13,608 nt of DNA from Chitinophaga pinensis (GCA_945897765.1 CAMDGP010000031.1:1-13608); one strand, 5' to 3'; positions 6,413 through 13,608 are shown, counted from the first letter of the stretch. The notes: generated by a model not told the origin, from the letters alone. Program-made: numbers and translations.

Positions 6413-8026
6413 TTAGTTTTTAACTTCTATAAATTTTTCAGTTAATCCGATTTCAGTTAACAGATCTTTCCATTGTGACCAATCCTCAAATTTTTGTTTC
6501 GAAAATCTTGAAAATCCACCAATTTTATTTATTGTTAATAGTTGTTTCCATTCAGGTTGTCCTACATGATTTTGAATCGTTTTATAATAGCCTTTACTTT
6601 TCAAATACAATGTTCTTTCACCGTCAGTTTTTAATCCTGAAAAATGTACAGTAATCGGTTCTTCTCCTTGTCGATGAATTAAATATTGGGAATCATCGGA
6701 TTTAATTAGCGATTGAAAATCATTATTTACGCTTAAAATCTTTGCATCTAATTCTTCAATTTTCAAATTTTCAGTTACTTTTTCAGATAATGCAAGCTCA
6801 TTAATTTCCCAAAATTGGAAGCCGCTTCGAAGTCGAATTGTTAGTGTATTATGCTTTAGATATTTCTGAGGAATTGAAACCGCTATTTTTTGAAAACCTG
6901 CTTCTCCAACTAAGTTAATATCTTCAATTTGTTTCCATTTATTTCCTTCTTTTACTTCAATAGCAAGTAAAATCCCAGCTTTACGAATGTTTGAATAAAG
7001 TTGTTTATTGCTTTTTCTGGCTTTTGACTTCACCCATTTTTGAAAATAATCACCAAATAATTTCGTGAATTCATGATAGACAAATCCACCCCATTTCGGA
7101 TTTTTAACACTTAAAATTAAATTAGCTGATTTTAAATTTTCAGTCGAGAAGGTAGCATGCAAATTAGACATGCCAACTTTATCAGTATTATTGAAATTAT
7201 ATGATTCTGAATTTGGACTTGAAAAATTGTTCTTTACATCGCCAGCATCATTTGTTACTGATTGAGGAAATCGTTTTGTAGAAACACGTGTAAATTCCCC
7301 TTTTTGCGTGGCAATTATTTCTTCTCCTTTTTGATGATAAATAGCTACTAATTTAAGTGTATTGGTAAATTGAATTTCTTTTTCTTCGTTGCGTAATTCC
7401 AAACTTAAGGAAGTATTTTCTGGATGAAAATCTGGAATTCGTTTGTAATCAAATCTTTCTAAAGTTGGATTCATTGCTCCTGTGAACATGGAATTTGTAA
7501 AGTGCCAATTATTCCCATCATTGATATAAACATGTGGACAACTACAAGCAATTACCAGGAATACGAAAATAGCAGCAGTCGCTGAAACAGAAGTTGTTGC
7601 TACAAATGAAAAAACTGTTAATGCACCATTTTTATTTAGAAGATGGACTTTTTCAATGTCCTTTATGTCAATTGTTATATCTGTATCATTGTATATTGCT
7701 TCAGAAACAAATAAATGCATTTGTAAGAGGTTATATTCGTTTTTTTTTGAAGAAATAAAATTCTTTTTTGATAGAGCTTTTTTATAATAAAAATCTCCTT
7801 CAGAATTCACGGAAGTTGCAGTTCCAACTATTTTATTTTCAATTTTCTTCCAATTTTTTAATTCACAATAAGTATCTCCGATATGTAGGAAAATCCTTGA
7901 ATTATATATCTTCTCATCTTCCAAGCCTACATTGTACTCTTTTGGGTCACCTTGTCTTAATCTGTAAAAAGTACAATGTGTTGTGAAAATCGAAGCTATC
8001 ATTATCCATGCAATGCTTTTTTTCAT
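6413..8026 (-). CDS. Uncharacterised exported/membrane protein with SCPHVY motif
   Basis: The 537-residue protein starts with a signal-like segment (MKKSIAWIMIASIFTTHC). Cys18 could be lipidated, but TTHC is a poor lipobox. Residues about 40-130 look like a beta domain. A long hydrophobic stretch (about 136-160) is followed at once by CSCPHVYINDG and then FTGAMNPTLERFDYKRIP. From memory, this layout (beta domain, hydrophobic segment, CPxVYxxDG, then a long beta-rich region with a terminal LRSGFQFWEINELAL-type strand) recurs in uncharacterised proteins of several phyla, often reading CPFVYSYDG; no function is known to me. It lies 10 bases after the radical SAM gene and 3 bases before the beta-barrel gene, so the three are surely co-transcribed. 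It may be a substrate, partner or scaffold of the radical SAM protein, but this is inference only. Confidence 0.7.
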   Translation of the reverse strand: MKKSIAWIMIASIFTTHCTFYRLRQGDPKEYNVGLEDEKIYNSRIFLHIGDTYCELKNWKKIENKIVGTATSVNSEGDFYYKKALSKKNFISSKKNEYNLLQMHLFVSEAIYNDTDITIDIKDIEKVHLLNKNGALTVFSFVATTSVSATAAIFVFLVIACSCPHVYINDGNNWHFTNSMFTGAMNPTLERFDYKRIPDFHPENTSLSLELRNEEKEIQFTNTLKLVAIYHQKGEEIIATQKGEFTRVSTKRFPQSVTNDAGDVKNNFSSPNSESYNFNNTDKVGMSNLHATFSTENLKSANLILSVKNPKWGGFVYHEFTKLFGDYFQKWVKSKARKSNKQLYSNIRKAGILLAIEVKEGNKWKQIEDINLVGEAGFQKIAVSIPQKYLKHNTLTIRLRSGFQFWEINELALSEKVTENLKIEELDAKILSVNNDFQSLIKSDDSQYLIHRQGEEPITVHFSGLKTDGERTLYLKSKGYYKTIQNHVGQPEWKQLLTINKIGGFSRFSKQKFEDWSQWKDLLTEIGLTEKFIEVKN

Positions 8027-8036
8027 TTTATTTAAT

Positions 8037-9185
8037 TTAGTTAATATTAATTAATGCGCATCCTTCTTCTTTGAGTTTTTTTAAATCTTCAGAAATATCG
8101 CCATATAAAAAGTGAGATTTACGGTTCTGGCAAAATGGACAGGCTAGTACAAATCCATCCGTATCAATGTAAATGTAACGATTTCCAGCGCCGCCACATC
8201 CTTTTTTGCGTTGCTGATAACCAGTATATTGAATAATTGGTAATTTCTTGTATCTTTTTTCTGTATTTCGGTTAATGTAAAATGATTCCAATATCTCAAA
8301 ATGTTCTTTTTGCAATAAGACATCTTGCCCTTCATAATTCCCAGTAGATCGCGGTTCCATTAACTGCACAAACGGCACATTCAATTCATGAGCAAATAGA
8401 TGGTATAAATTTAGATTTTCGACTGTACAAAATGATCTTGTGACACATATTGTCATTGCTGTTAACATTCCTGCGCTTTGCACATTTTGTATTGCTTCTA
8501 CCGCTTTTTCAAAAGATTTATTGTTTCTGCGAAAAACATTGTGTTGATCTGCTTGATAATGGTCTAAACTTATTGAAACTCCTGCTAAGCCGGCTTGTTT
8601 TAACTGTTTCGCTTTTTCATAGCTAAGTCCATATCCAGAGGAGTAAATCCAAAAATCACTCGTGCGTTGAGCAGATTTTAAAACTTCAATTAAATCCTCA
8701 AATCGATTTAAAGGTTCACCTCCTCCAAATTGAATCATCGGAACTCCACTTTTTTGAAGTTTTGCAACGATTGCTTTGTGTTCTTCGAGAGTAATAGATT
8801 CTGGGGAATTTAGCACTTTCCCTTCATAACAATGTTCACAATTTAATGGACATTTTTTAGTGAAACCGATTTGTACAATTCCCATTTGTGATAAGTTACT
8901 ATCAGTACTGTTTTCGCTAAAGCGAAGTAAGCTTTCATAGTAATTTGGAAAAGGTAGACCAGGAATATTACAATTCAAATAAATTCGTTTTTCGTTTTTA
9001 ACAAACCTAAAAAATTGTTTTTCAATCGTAAATTGTGATTTTAATTTTTGTATTGCTTTCCATTTTGTAAAAGCATTAAAAGAAAGTCCAAATTTTCGAA
9101 TTAAGAAAATATAGAGTTTTAAATTCAAAAGAAAGAAAAACGAATAAACACGAAAACCGTAAACTATTTTAACTGACAAGTTCAA
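8037..9185 (-). CDS. Radical SAM protein with partial SPASM/twitch-like C-terminus
   Basis: The radical SAM core is clear: Cys112, Cys116 and Cys119 in KKCPLNCEHCYEG, then FGGGEPL at 153-159, the SAM-binding glycine motif, and AGVSISLDHY near 201-210. The C-terminus carries Cys330 (KKGCGGAGNRYIYIDTDG), Cys349 and Cys352 (ACPFC) and Cys376, a set suited to one auxiliary Fe-S cluster, as in SPASM/twitch enzymes that modify peptides or proteins. About 100 residues precede the core; the first 30 are strongly hydrophobic/aromatic, suggesting membrane contact. The only start for the full frame is TTG at 9185, which overlaps a promoter-like box. Codon 3 is also TTG, and the first internal ATG (residue 101) would remove the whole N-terminal part, so the start is uncertain. 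It is the first gene of a three-gene unit. The substrate is unknown; no small precursor-peptide gene is visible nearby. Confidence 0.85.
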   Translation of the reverse strand: MNLSVKIVYGFRVYSFFFLLNLKLYIFLIRKFGLSFNAFTKWKAIQKLKSQFTIEKQFFRFVKNEKRIYLNCNIPGLPFPNYYESLLRFSENSTDSNLSQMGIVQIGFTKKCPLNCEHCYEGKVLNSPESITLEEHKAIVAKLQKSGVPMIQFGGGEPLNRFEDLIEVLKSAQRTSDFWIYSSGYGLSYEKAKQLKQAGLAGVSISLDHYQADQHNVFRRNNKSFEKAVEAIQNVQSAGMLTAMTICVTRSFCTVENLNLYHLFAHELNVPFVQLMEPRSTGNYEGQDVLLQKEHFEILESFYINRNTEKRYKKLPIIQYTGYQQRKKGCGGAGNRYIYIDTDGFVLACPFCQNRKSHFLYGDISEDLKKLKEEGCALININ

Positions 9186-9190
9186 AAATA
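9183..9190 (-). promoter_or_regulatory. Possible -7 promoter box for the radical SAM unit
   Basis: On the minus strand the bases read TATTTTTG, an exact TAnnTTTG match. A TTTA (9209-9212) lies 18 bases upstream as an imperfect -33 element. The box contains the TTG that would be the annotated start codon of the radical SAM gene, so promoter and start cannot both be taken at face value. In such AT-rich DNA a chance match is quite possible. Confidence 0.35.
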
Positions 9191-9279
9191 TAAATGATTT
9201 GATTATTCTAAATTACTTATTTTAAATGAATTAACCTTTTTTAAATTTAATTCAAATATAATTTTTCCTTCAAATGGAA

Positions 9280-9900
9280 TTAAATCACCACATGAATCAC
9301 TTTCTTTGTCTCGAAAAAATCCTCTATGTAGATTTCTGAAAGTGGAAATTCTTTGTATTTCTGTTTGACAGTGCTCATTTCCGCGTTTAAATCACCACCT
9401 TTTAAATATAGAATTCCATTTTTGCGTTCGTGATTGGATTTACTTTTAATTTTACCTTTCACCCAGTTTAAAAAATCAGGCATTCTAGTAACTGCTCTAC
9501 TTACAACAAAATCAAATTTCCCCTCCACTTGCTCGGCTCTGCAGTGAATACCTTTGATGTTTTTTAGTCCAAGCGCTTTTGCTACTTCATTTACAACCTT
9601 GATTTTTTTACCAATAGAATCTACCAATGTAAAGTTGCTTTCAGGAAACAAAATTGCCAAAGGAATACCTGGGAAACCACCTCCTGTTCCAACGTCTAAA
9701 ATTTCAGTTCCTGTGTTGAAGGTTTGTATTTTTGCAATTCCTAAAGAATGTAAAACATGACGTTCATAAAAGTTCTCCGTGTCTTTTCTTGAAATTACAT
9801 TGATTTGCTCATTCCAAAATTTATAAAGTTCCTCTAAAACTTCAATTTGCTTGATTTGAACAGGACTTAAATCTGGGAAATAATGCAGAATTGTTTTCAC
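9280..9900 (-). CDS. rsmG: 16S rRNA (guanine527-N7)-methyltransferase
   Basis: RsmG (GidB) methylates N7 of G527 in 16S rRNA with S-adenosylmethionine; loss gives low-level streptomycin resistance in other bacteria. The 206-residue protein shows INVISRKDTENFYERHVLHSL at 33-53, the SAM-binding ILDVGTGGGFPGIPLA at about 67-82, FTLVDSIGKKIKVV, and the VVSRAV motif at about 132-137. The start is GTG at 9900. It is supported because MKTILHYFPDL lines up with the usual M-x(5)-YFP family beginning and because it directly abuts the stop of the upstream sigma-factor gene. It is the last gene of the glycosyltransferase-sigma-rsmG unit. The usual partner mnmG is not next to it. Confidence 0.97.
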   Translation of the reverse strand: MKTILHYFPDLSPVQIKQIEVLEELYKFWNEQINVISRKDTENFYERHVLHSLGIAKIQTFNTGTEILDVGTGGGFPGIPLAILFPESNFTLVDSIGKKIKVVNEVAKALGLKNIKGIHCRAEQVEGKFDFVVSRAVTRMPDFLNWVKGKIKSKSNHERKNGILYLKGGDLNAEMSTVKQKYKEFPLSEIYIEDFFETKKVIHVVI

Positions 9901-10506
9901 TTAAATGCTATCTTTTGTTTTTTCAATCATGGATGCTAAGAAATCTCTTGCTCTAAACAACTGCGCTTTAACTGTGCCTAAAGGAAGATTCATTTCTTCT
10001 GCAATTTCTTCGTAACTCATTTCTTCAAAATAACGTTTTTCAACTAGTTCTCGGTATTTGGGCTTGAGTTTACTTACCAAAAGTCGCATGTGAGTTACCC
10101 TTTGACCTTGCATAATCGTTTCTTCTGGATTCAATGTTAAAGACTTTGCGTCAACGTGCATGCGTTCGCCATCGTCTGTCATATAACCTGCATCAATGGA
10201 AGTTACTTGAATGCGCTTTTTACGAATGAAATCTATGGAGTTGTTTGAAGCGATTTTGAATAACCAAGTACTAAAAGCAAAACTTGGTGAATATTGTTCC
10301 AAACGGCTAAACGCTTTCCCAAATGCTTCGATTGTTAAATCATCTGCATCGTCAGGGTTTTTAACCATTTTCAACATCATAAAATAGATAGAATCACGAT
10401 AGCGATCCATAAGTTCGGCATACGCACTTTGTTTACCTTGCTTTGCTAATTCAACAAGAATTAAGTCTGCTTTAGCCTTATCGGATAAATGCTCGTTTTC
10501 TACCAT
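9901..10506 (-). CDS. ECF-type RNA polymerase sigma factor
   Basis: A 201-residue extracytoplasmic-function sigma-70 factor. Region 2 spans about residues 25-97 (YAELMDRYRDSIYFMMLKMV, DDADDLTIEAFGKAF, FSTWLFKIASNNSIDFIRKKR) and recognises the -10-like element. A linker of about 40 residues leads to region 4 at 140-195, with a helix-turn-helix around MSYEEIAEEMNLPLGTVKAQLFRARDFL. No anti-sigma gene is adjacent, so control is probably not by a classical linked anti-sigma. It overlaps the end of the glycosyltransferase gene by 7 bases and abuts rsmG. It resembles the Bacteroidota sigma factor called SigP in Porphyromonas gingivalis, which works with PorX/PorY in controlling T9SS genes; that equivalence is inference, not shown by the window. 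Confidence 0.93.
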   Translation of the reverse strand: MVENEHLSDKAKADLILVELAKQGKQSAYAELMDRYRDSIYFMMLKMVKNPDDADDLTIEAFGKAFSRLEQYSPSFAFSTWLFKIASNNSIDFIRKKRIQVTSIDAGYMTDDGERMHVDAKSLTLNPEETIMQGQRVTHMRLLVSKLKPKYRELVEKRYFEEMSYEEIAEEMNLPLGTVKAQLFRARDFLASMIEKTKDSI

Positions 10507-11636
10507 TTATAGATTTTTTTACGTTCAGAAATGTAATATAAGAAGGGAATAGTAATTGCATAAAATAAATCCCAAAAAAGAAAGTAATTACCAAATGATT
10601 TCTCTTTGATTTGTCGAAAACAGCGACCTTGAATCCACCATTTAAACAACAAAATAAAAAGGAAAATTCCGGAACCTAAAATGATCGTTTCTTTGAAAAA
10701 AAGAAGTGAGACAAAAGTTCCATACATAGCAACTAATGTAAGTGGATAGATTCCTAATAAATATTTTTTTAATTTTTTGTAGCGACTCGAAGTAGAATAA
10801 TGCCTTGTTTTTTGACGTACCCAACTTGACCAATTTGGAGCTGCAGGCGAGTAGCAATATGAATCTGCGTCAATTTGAATGGTATAATTGTTCTTTTTAG
10901 CTGCCTCTTGGATGAATAAATCATCATCACCTGACGAAATTGAATAATGCGATTTGAAACCGTTTACAGAATTAAACACACTTTTCGTATAAGCAATATT
11001 TCTTCCTACGCCCATGTACGGGACTTTCGCAAGTGCCATGGACAAATAATTCACACCAATCCAAGATGTATCAAAACGTATGATGCGGTTGACAAAGCCT
11101 TTTGTTTTTGTAAATGGGCCGTAACCGATTATAATTTGTTTTTCATTACTAAATTTAGAAGCCATTAATTGTAACCAATTGGAACTAGTTGGCTTACAAT
11201 CAGCGTCCGTCAAAACAAAATGTTCGTATTTCGCAGCTTTAATTGCTAAAGTTATCGGTAATTTTTTCCCAGGTCTTAAATGTTTATTTCTACCTAATTC
11301 AACAACTCGCAAGTTCGGAAATTGCTGACAAAAAGCAGTAAGTAACCAGCTGCTGTCGTCTATGGATTGATTGTTAACGACGATAACTTCAAATTCAGGA
11401 TAATTTTGATTTAAAATCGAAGGAAGGTTTTCATAAAGGTTGTCCGACTCATTACGAGCAGCAATAATAATACTAACTGGTGGAAGTTTTGTGTCGAATG
11501 AAATGGGTTGTTCTTTATAAAAAGCAAGTTTTCGATGAATGAAAAAAACATAAAGAAATTGAATCAGAACGAAGCTACAAAAAACGATAAAAATCGTAGT
11601 TGGGATGAGTTGCTTAAATTCTGGAATCCAAATCAT
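10500..11636 (-). CDS. Membrane-bound family 2 glycosyltransferase
   Basis: The 378-residue protein has one N-terminal membrane helix (about 13-34), a cytoplasmic GT-A domain (about 52-285) and two or three C-terminal membrane helices (about 293-314, 317-335, 350-369). Catalytic-type motifs are visible: VSIIIAARNESDNL at the nucleotide-sugar site, the DxD-type TDADCKP (Asp144, Asp146), GDDDLF at 236-241, presumably holding the catalytic base, and QKTRHY at 275-280, the Q/RxxRW-like motif with His in place of Trp. This is the layout of processive or lipid-linked sugar transferases, so a role in envelope polysaccharide or glycolipid synthesis is likely; donor and acceptor cannot be told. Its last codons overlap the sigma-factor start. 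It diverges from tgt across a 77-base gap. A CAACTTTG on the minus strand (11653-11660) is a one-mismatch -7 box. Confidence 0.9.
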   Translation of the reverse strand: MIWIPEFKQLIPTTIFIVFCSFVLIQFLYVFFIHRKLAFYKEQPISFDTKLPPVSIIIAARNESDNLYENLPSILNQNYPEFEVIVVNNQSIDDSSWLLTAFCQQFPNLRVVELGRNKHLRPGKKLPITLAIKAAKYEHFVLTDADCKPTSSNWLQLMASKFSNEKQIIIGYGPFTKTKGFVNRIIRFDTSWIGVNYLSMALAKVPYMGVGRNIAYTKSVFNSVNGFKSHYSISSGDDDLFIQEAAKKNNYTIQIDADSYCYSPAAPNWSSWVRQKTRHYSTSSRYKKLKKYLLGIYPLTLVAMYGTFVSLLFFKETIILGSGIFLFILLFKWWIQGRCFRQIKEKSFGNYFLFWDLFYAITIPFLYYISERKKIYKW

Positions 11637-11681
11637 ATTTGCTTCTTCAGTTCAAAGTTGATTTGCGAAGTTAAATAGATG

Positions 11682-11689
11682 TATCTTTG
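11682..11689 (+). promoter_or_regulatory. Bacteroidota -7 promoter box upstream of tgt
   Basis: TATCTTTG is an exact TAnnTTTG match ending 24 bases before the tgt ATG. Upstream candidates for the -33 element are TTTG at 11662-11665 (16-base spacer) and TTG at 11658-11660 (21-base spacer). The in-frame TTG at 11687 lies inside this box, which argues against using it as the translation start. Confidence 0.6.
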
Positions 11690-11713
11690 CCGAATGTAAT
11701 TTTCGACATATTT

Positions 11714-12844
11714 ATGCACTTTGAGTTGTTGAGTAACGATAAGGATACAAATGCAAGAGCGGGTATTCTTCACACAGATCACGGAAGTATTGAAACTCCG
11801 ATCTTTATGCCCGTTGGCACAGGTGGCACTGTAAAAGGTGTTCACCAACAAGAATTACGCGACGATGTTCAGGCACAAATCATTCTTGGTAATACGTATC
11901 ATTTGTTTTTGCGTCCAGGTACAGAAGTGCTTGAGGCTGCAGGTGGGTTACATCAATTTATCGGGTGGGAGCGACCAATTTTGACAGATAGCGGTGGTTA
12001 TCAAGTATATTCAATGTCTGGTTCACGAAAAATAAACGAAGAAGGTGTTAAATTTCAATCTCATTTAGATGGAGGTTATCATTTTTTCACTCCAGAACGT
12101 GCGATTGAAATTCAACGTTCAATTGGTGGTGATATCATAATGGCTTTTGATGAATGTACGCCTTATCCATGTGAATATGGCTATGCAAAACGCTCCATGC
12201 AAATGACTCATCGTTGGCTGAAACGTTGTTTTGAAGCATTTGATGCCTCTGAACCGAAATATGGCTATGAGCAGTCTTTATTTCCAATTGTTCAAGGTAG
12301 TACTTACAAAGATTTACGTACAGAATCAGCGGAAACAATTGCCTCTTTTGAAGCAAATGGTTATGCAATTGGTGGTTTATCGGTTGGTGAACCTGAACCT
12401 GAAATGTACGAAATGACCGAACATGTTTGCCAGTATTTACCAAAAGATAAACCGCGCTATTTAATGGGTGTTGGAACTCCTTGGAATATTTTGGAAAGTA
12501 TTGGTCTTGGAATTGACATGATGGATTGTGTGATGCCAAGCAGAAATGCGCGTCATGGAATGTTGTTCACTTGGAACGGAACGATTAACATCAAAAATGA
12601 GAAATGGGCGAAAGATTTTTCTGCTATTGATGCTGGAAGTGAAGCGTATGTCGATCAAGTTTATACGAAAGCCTATTTGCGCCACTTAATAAAATCAGGA
12701 GAATATTTAGGAATTCAAATTGCAACAATACACAATTTAGCGTTCTATTTGCAGTTAGTAAAGGAAGCAAGAAAACAAATTCAAGCGGGTACTTTCAAAG
12801 TTTGGAAAGACCAATTGATTCCAACTTTGAAACAGCGATTATAA
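11714..12844 (+). CDS. tgt: tRNA-guanine transglycosylase (queuosine)
   Basis: Tgt exchanges guanine 34 of GUN-anticodon tRNAs for preQ1 in queuosine synthesis. With the start at ATG 11714 it has 376 residues and begins MHFELL, as Bacteroidota homologues do. An upstream in-frame TTG (11687) would add nine residues but lies in the promoter box. Catalytic features by alignment to Zymomonas Tgt are Asp92 in TDSGGYQV (general acid/base), Asp146 in AFDECTPYP (guanine binding), GGLSVGEP at about 220-227, and nucleophile Asp271 in MMDCVMPSRNARHG. The three zinc cysteines of the Zymomonas and E. coli enzymes are replaced (Ser309, Ala311, Asp314), while the fourth ligand, His340, remains. The lptF/G-type gene follows 3 bases after the stop, so the two are one operon. 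Confidence 0.97.
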   Translation: MHFELLSNDKDTNARAGILHTDHGSIETPIFMPVGTGGTVKGVHQQELRDDVQAQIILGNTYHLFLRPGTEVLEAAGGLHQFIGWERPILTDSGGYQVYSMSGSRKINEEGVKFQSHLDGGYHFFTPERAIEIQRSIGGDIIMAFDECTPYPCEYGYAKRSMQMTHRWLKRCFEAFDASEPKYGYEQSLFPIVQGSTYKDLRTESAETIASFEANGYAIGGLSVGEPEPEMYEMTEHVCQYLPKDKPRYLMGVGTPWNILESIGLGIDMMDCVMPSRNARHGMLFTWNGTINIKNEKWAKDFSAIDAGSEAYVDQVYTKAYLRHLIKSGEYLGIQIATIHNLAFYLQLVKEARKQIQAGTFKVWKDQLIPTLKQRL

Positions 12845-12847
12845 CCT

Positions 12848-13608
12848 ATGCTTTCTATCCTCGATAAATACATTATTAAAAAGTTCTTGTCAACTTATTT
12901 CTTCATGTTGGGGATTATTATGTTGTTCGCAATGGTATTTGATATTTCAGATAAATTAAGTGAATTTATCTCCAATCAAGCTCCAATTTCAGCAATACTT
13001 TTTGATTACTATTTGACTTTTTTGTTGTTTTATGGAAATATGTTTTCATCGATGATTATTTTCATTTCAGTGATTTGGTTTACTGCAAAGCTAGCGCAAG
13101 ACACAGAGATTATTCCGATGTGGTTTAGCGGTAAACCAATCACTCGGTTTATTCGCCCGTATATGATTGGTGCAACAGTTTTAACAGTAATTTCGTTGAT
13201 ATTGAACCATTTTGTAGTTCCGCGTGCCAATAAATTAAGACTAGGTTTTGAGGAAAAATATTACCGTGATGTTAATCAAGTTGAGGACTATCATGCAGAT
13301 TACCCTGGAAATCAAATCGTTTTTTTCTCTAATTACTCAACTACTCAAGAAGGAATTACTGATTTTACGGTTCAAAGATGGAATGATAGCAATCAGCCAG
13401 TTTATTTTTTGAAAGCAAAGTTAGCGATTAATAAACCGGGAACATTTAATTGGGAATTAGTGGATTATTATGAAAAAAGTATTGCTTTTCCAAAGGGAAA
13501 AATTAAACATGGACAAAAAAAGGATACCGTTTTTAACTTCAAATTAGAAGAAATGGCTCAACGAGAAAATCTTGCTGAAACGAAAACTTTTTCAGAGTTG
13601 AAAAGTAT
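12848..13608 (+). CDS. LptF/LptG-family LPS export permease, 5' part only
   Basis: The frame opens at ATG 12848 and runs off the right edge, giving 253 residues. It belongs to the YjgP/YjgQ permease family, whose LptF and LptG subunits with LptB extract lipopolysaccharide from the inner membrane and feed it to LptC-LptA-LptD. Visible are LDKYIIKKFLSTYFFMLGII at the start (coupling helix and first membrane helix), further membrane helices at about 60-80 (with FYGNMFSSMIIFISVIWF) and 105-122, the family motif AQDTEIIPMWFSGKP and IRPYMIGA, then NHFVVPRANK leading into the periplasmic beta-jellyroll (from about residue 125). Two or three more membrane helices are expected beyond the edge. LptF and LptG cannot be separated from this part alone. 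It is in an operon with tgt. Confidence 0.92.
   Translation, partial: MLSILDKYIIKKFLSTYFFMLGIIMLFAMVFDISDKLSEFISNQAPISAILFDYYLTFLLFYGNMFSSMIIFISVIWFTAKLAQDTEIIPMWFSGKPITRFIRPYMIGATVLTVISLILNHFVVPRANKLRLGFEEKYYRDVNQVEDYHADYPGNQIVFFSNYSTTQEGITDFTVQRWNDSNQPVYFLKAKLAINKPGTFNWELVDYYEKSIAFPKGKIKHGQKKDTVFNFKLEEMAQRENLAETKTFSELKS

Noticed and set aside
9227..9254. Inverted repeat TGAATTAA / TTAATTCA downstream of rsmG, a possible terminator.
   Set aside because: Only one G/C pair in an eight-base stem, 12-base loop, and no T-run following on the minus strand.
9186..9279. Gap between rsmG and the radical SAM gene examined for a small precursor-peptide gene.
   Set aside because: No frame of useful length with a start codon on either strand; very AT-rich and frequently stopped.
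11687..11713. TTG at 11687 as the tgt start, adding nine residues.
   Set aside because: It lies within the TATCTTTG promoter box, and the ATG at 11714 gives the normal family N-terminus.
12135..12539. 134-codon open frame on the minus strand opposite tgt.
   Set aside because: It lies wholly inside the clearly coding tgt frame and its His/Gln-rich translation resembles no protein; a shadow of tgt.

Overview
The window comes from an AT-rich Bacteroidota chromosome, most likely a member of the Flavobacteriia/Flavobacteriales. The main evidence is a porU-porV pair of the type IX secretion system (T9SS), Bacteroidota-style -7 promoter boxes (TAnnTTTG) lying almost on the start codons, and the family types of bioF, tgt and lptF/G. 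No rRNA, tRNA, CRISPR, insertion sequence or phage gene is visible. Genes are densely packed, and no gene-free stretch exceeds about 130 bases.

Left part, plus strand (1-5483): the 3' end of porU (T9SS sortase), porV (outer-membrane shuttle protein of the same system) and ispF (isoprenoid precursor synthesis), with porV and ispF directly abutting. After a 132-base gap holding two blocks of heptad-phased repeats and a promoter box come bioB and bioF (biotin synthesis, 2 bases apart), then an apaG-domain gene.

Middle part, minus strand (5492-9185): a compact three-gene unit of unknown function. In transcription order it encodes a radical SAM protein with a C-terminal auxiliary cysteine set, a 537-residue exported or membrane-anchored protein with an SCPHVY motif after a hydrophobic segment, and a 305-residue outer-membrane beta-barrel protein. 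Gaps are 10 and 3 bases. This is the least explained part of the window and the best candidate for an undescribed system.

Right part, minus strand (9280-11636): a family 2 glycosyltransferase, an ECF sigma factor and rsmG (16S rRNA m7G methyltransferase) form a tightly coupled unit. The first two overlap by 7 bases and the last two abut. Diverging from it on the plus strand are tgt (queuosine tRNA-guanine transglycosylase, lacking the usual zinc cysteines) and, 3 bases later, an lptF/lptG-type LPS-export permease cut by the right edge.

Most genes are housekeeping or envelope functions. The envelope theme recurs in porU/porV, the beta-barrel protein, the glycosyltransferase and LptF/G. The ECF sigma factor resembles the type implicated in T9SS control in Porphyromonas (SigP), but a regulatory link here is only a hypothesis.
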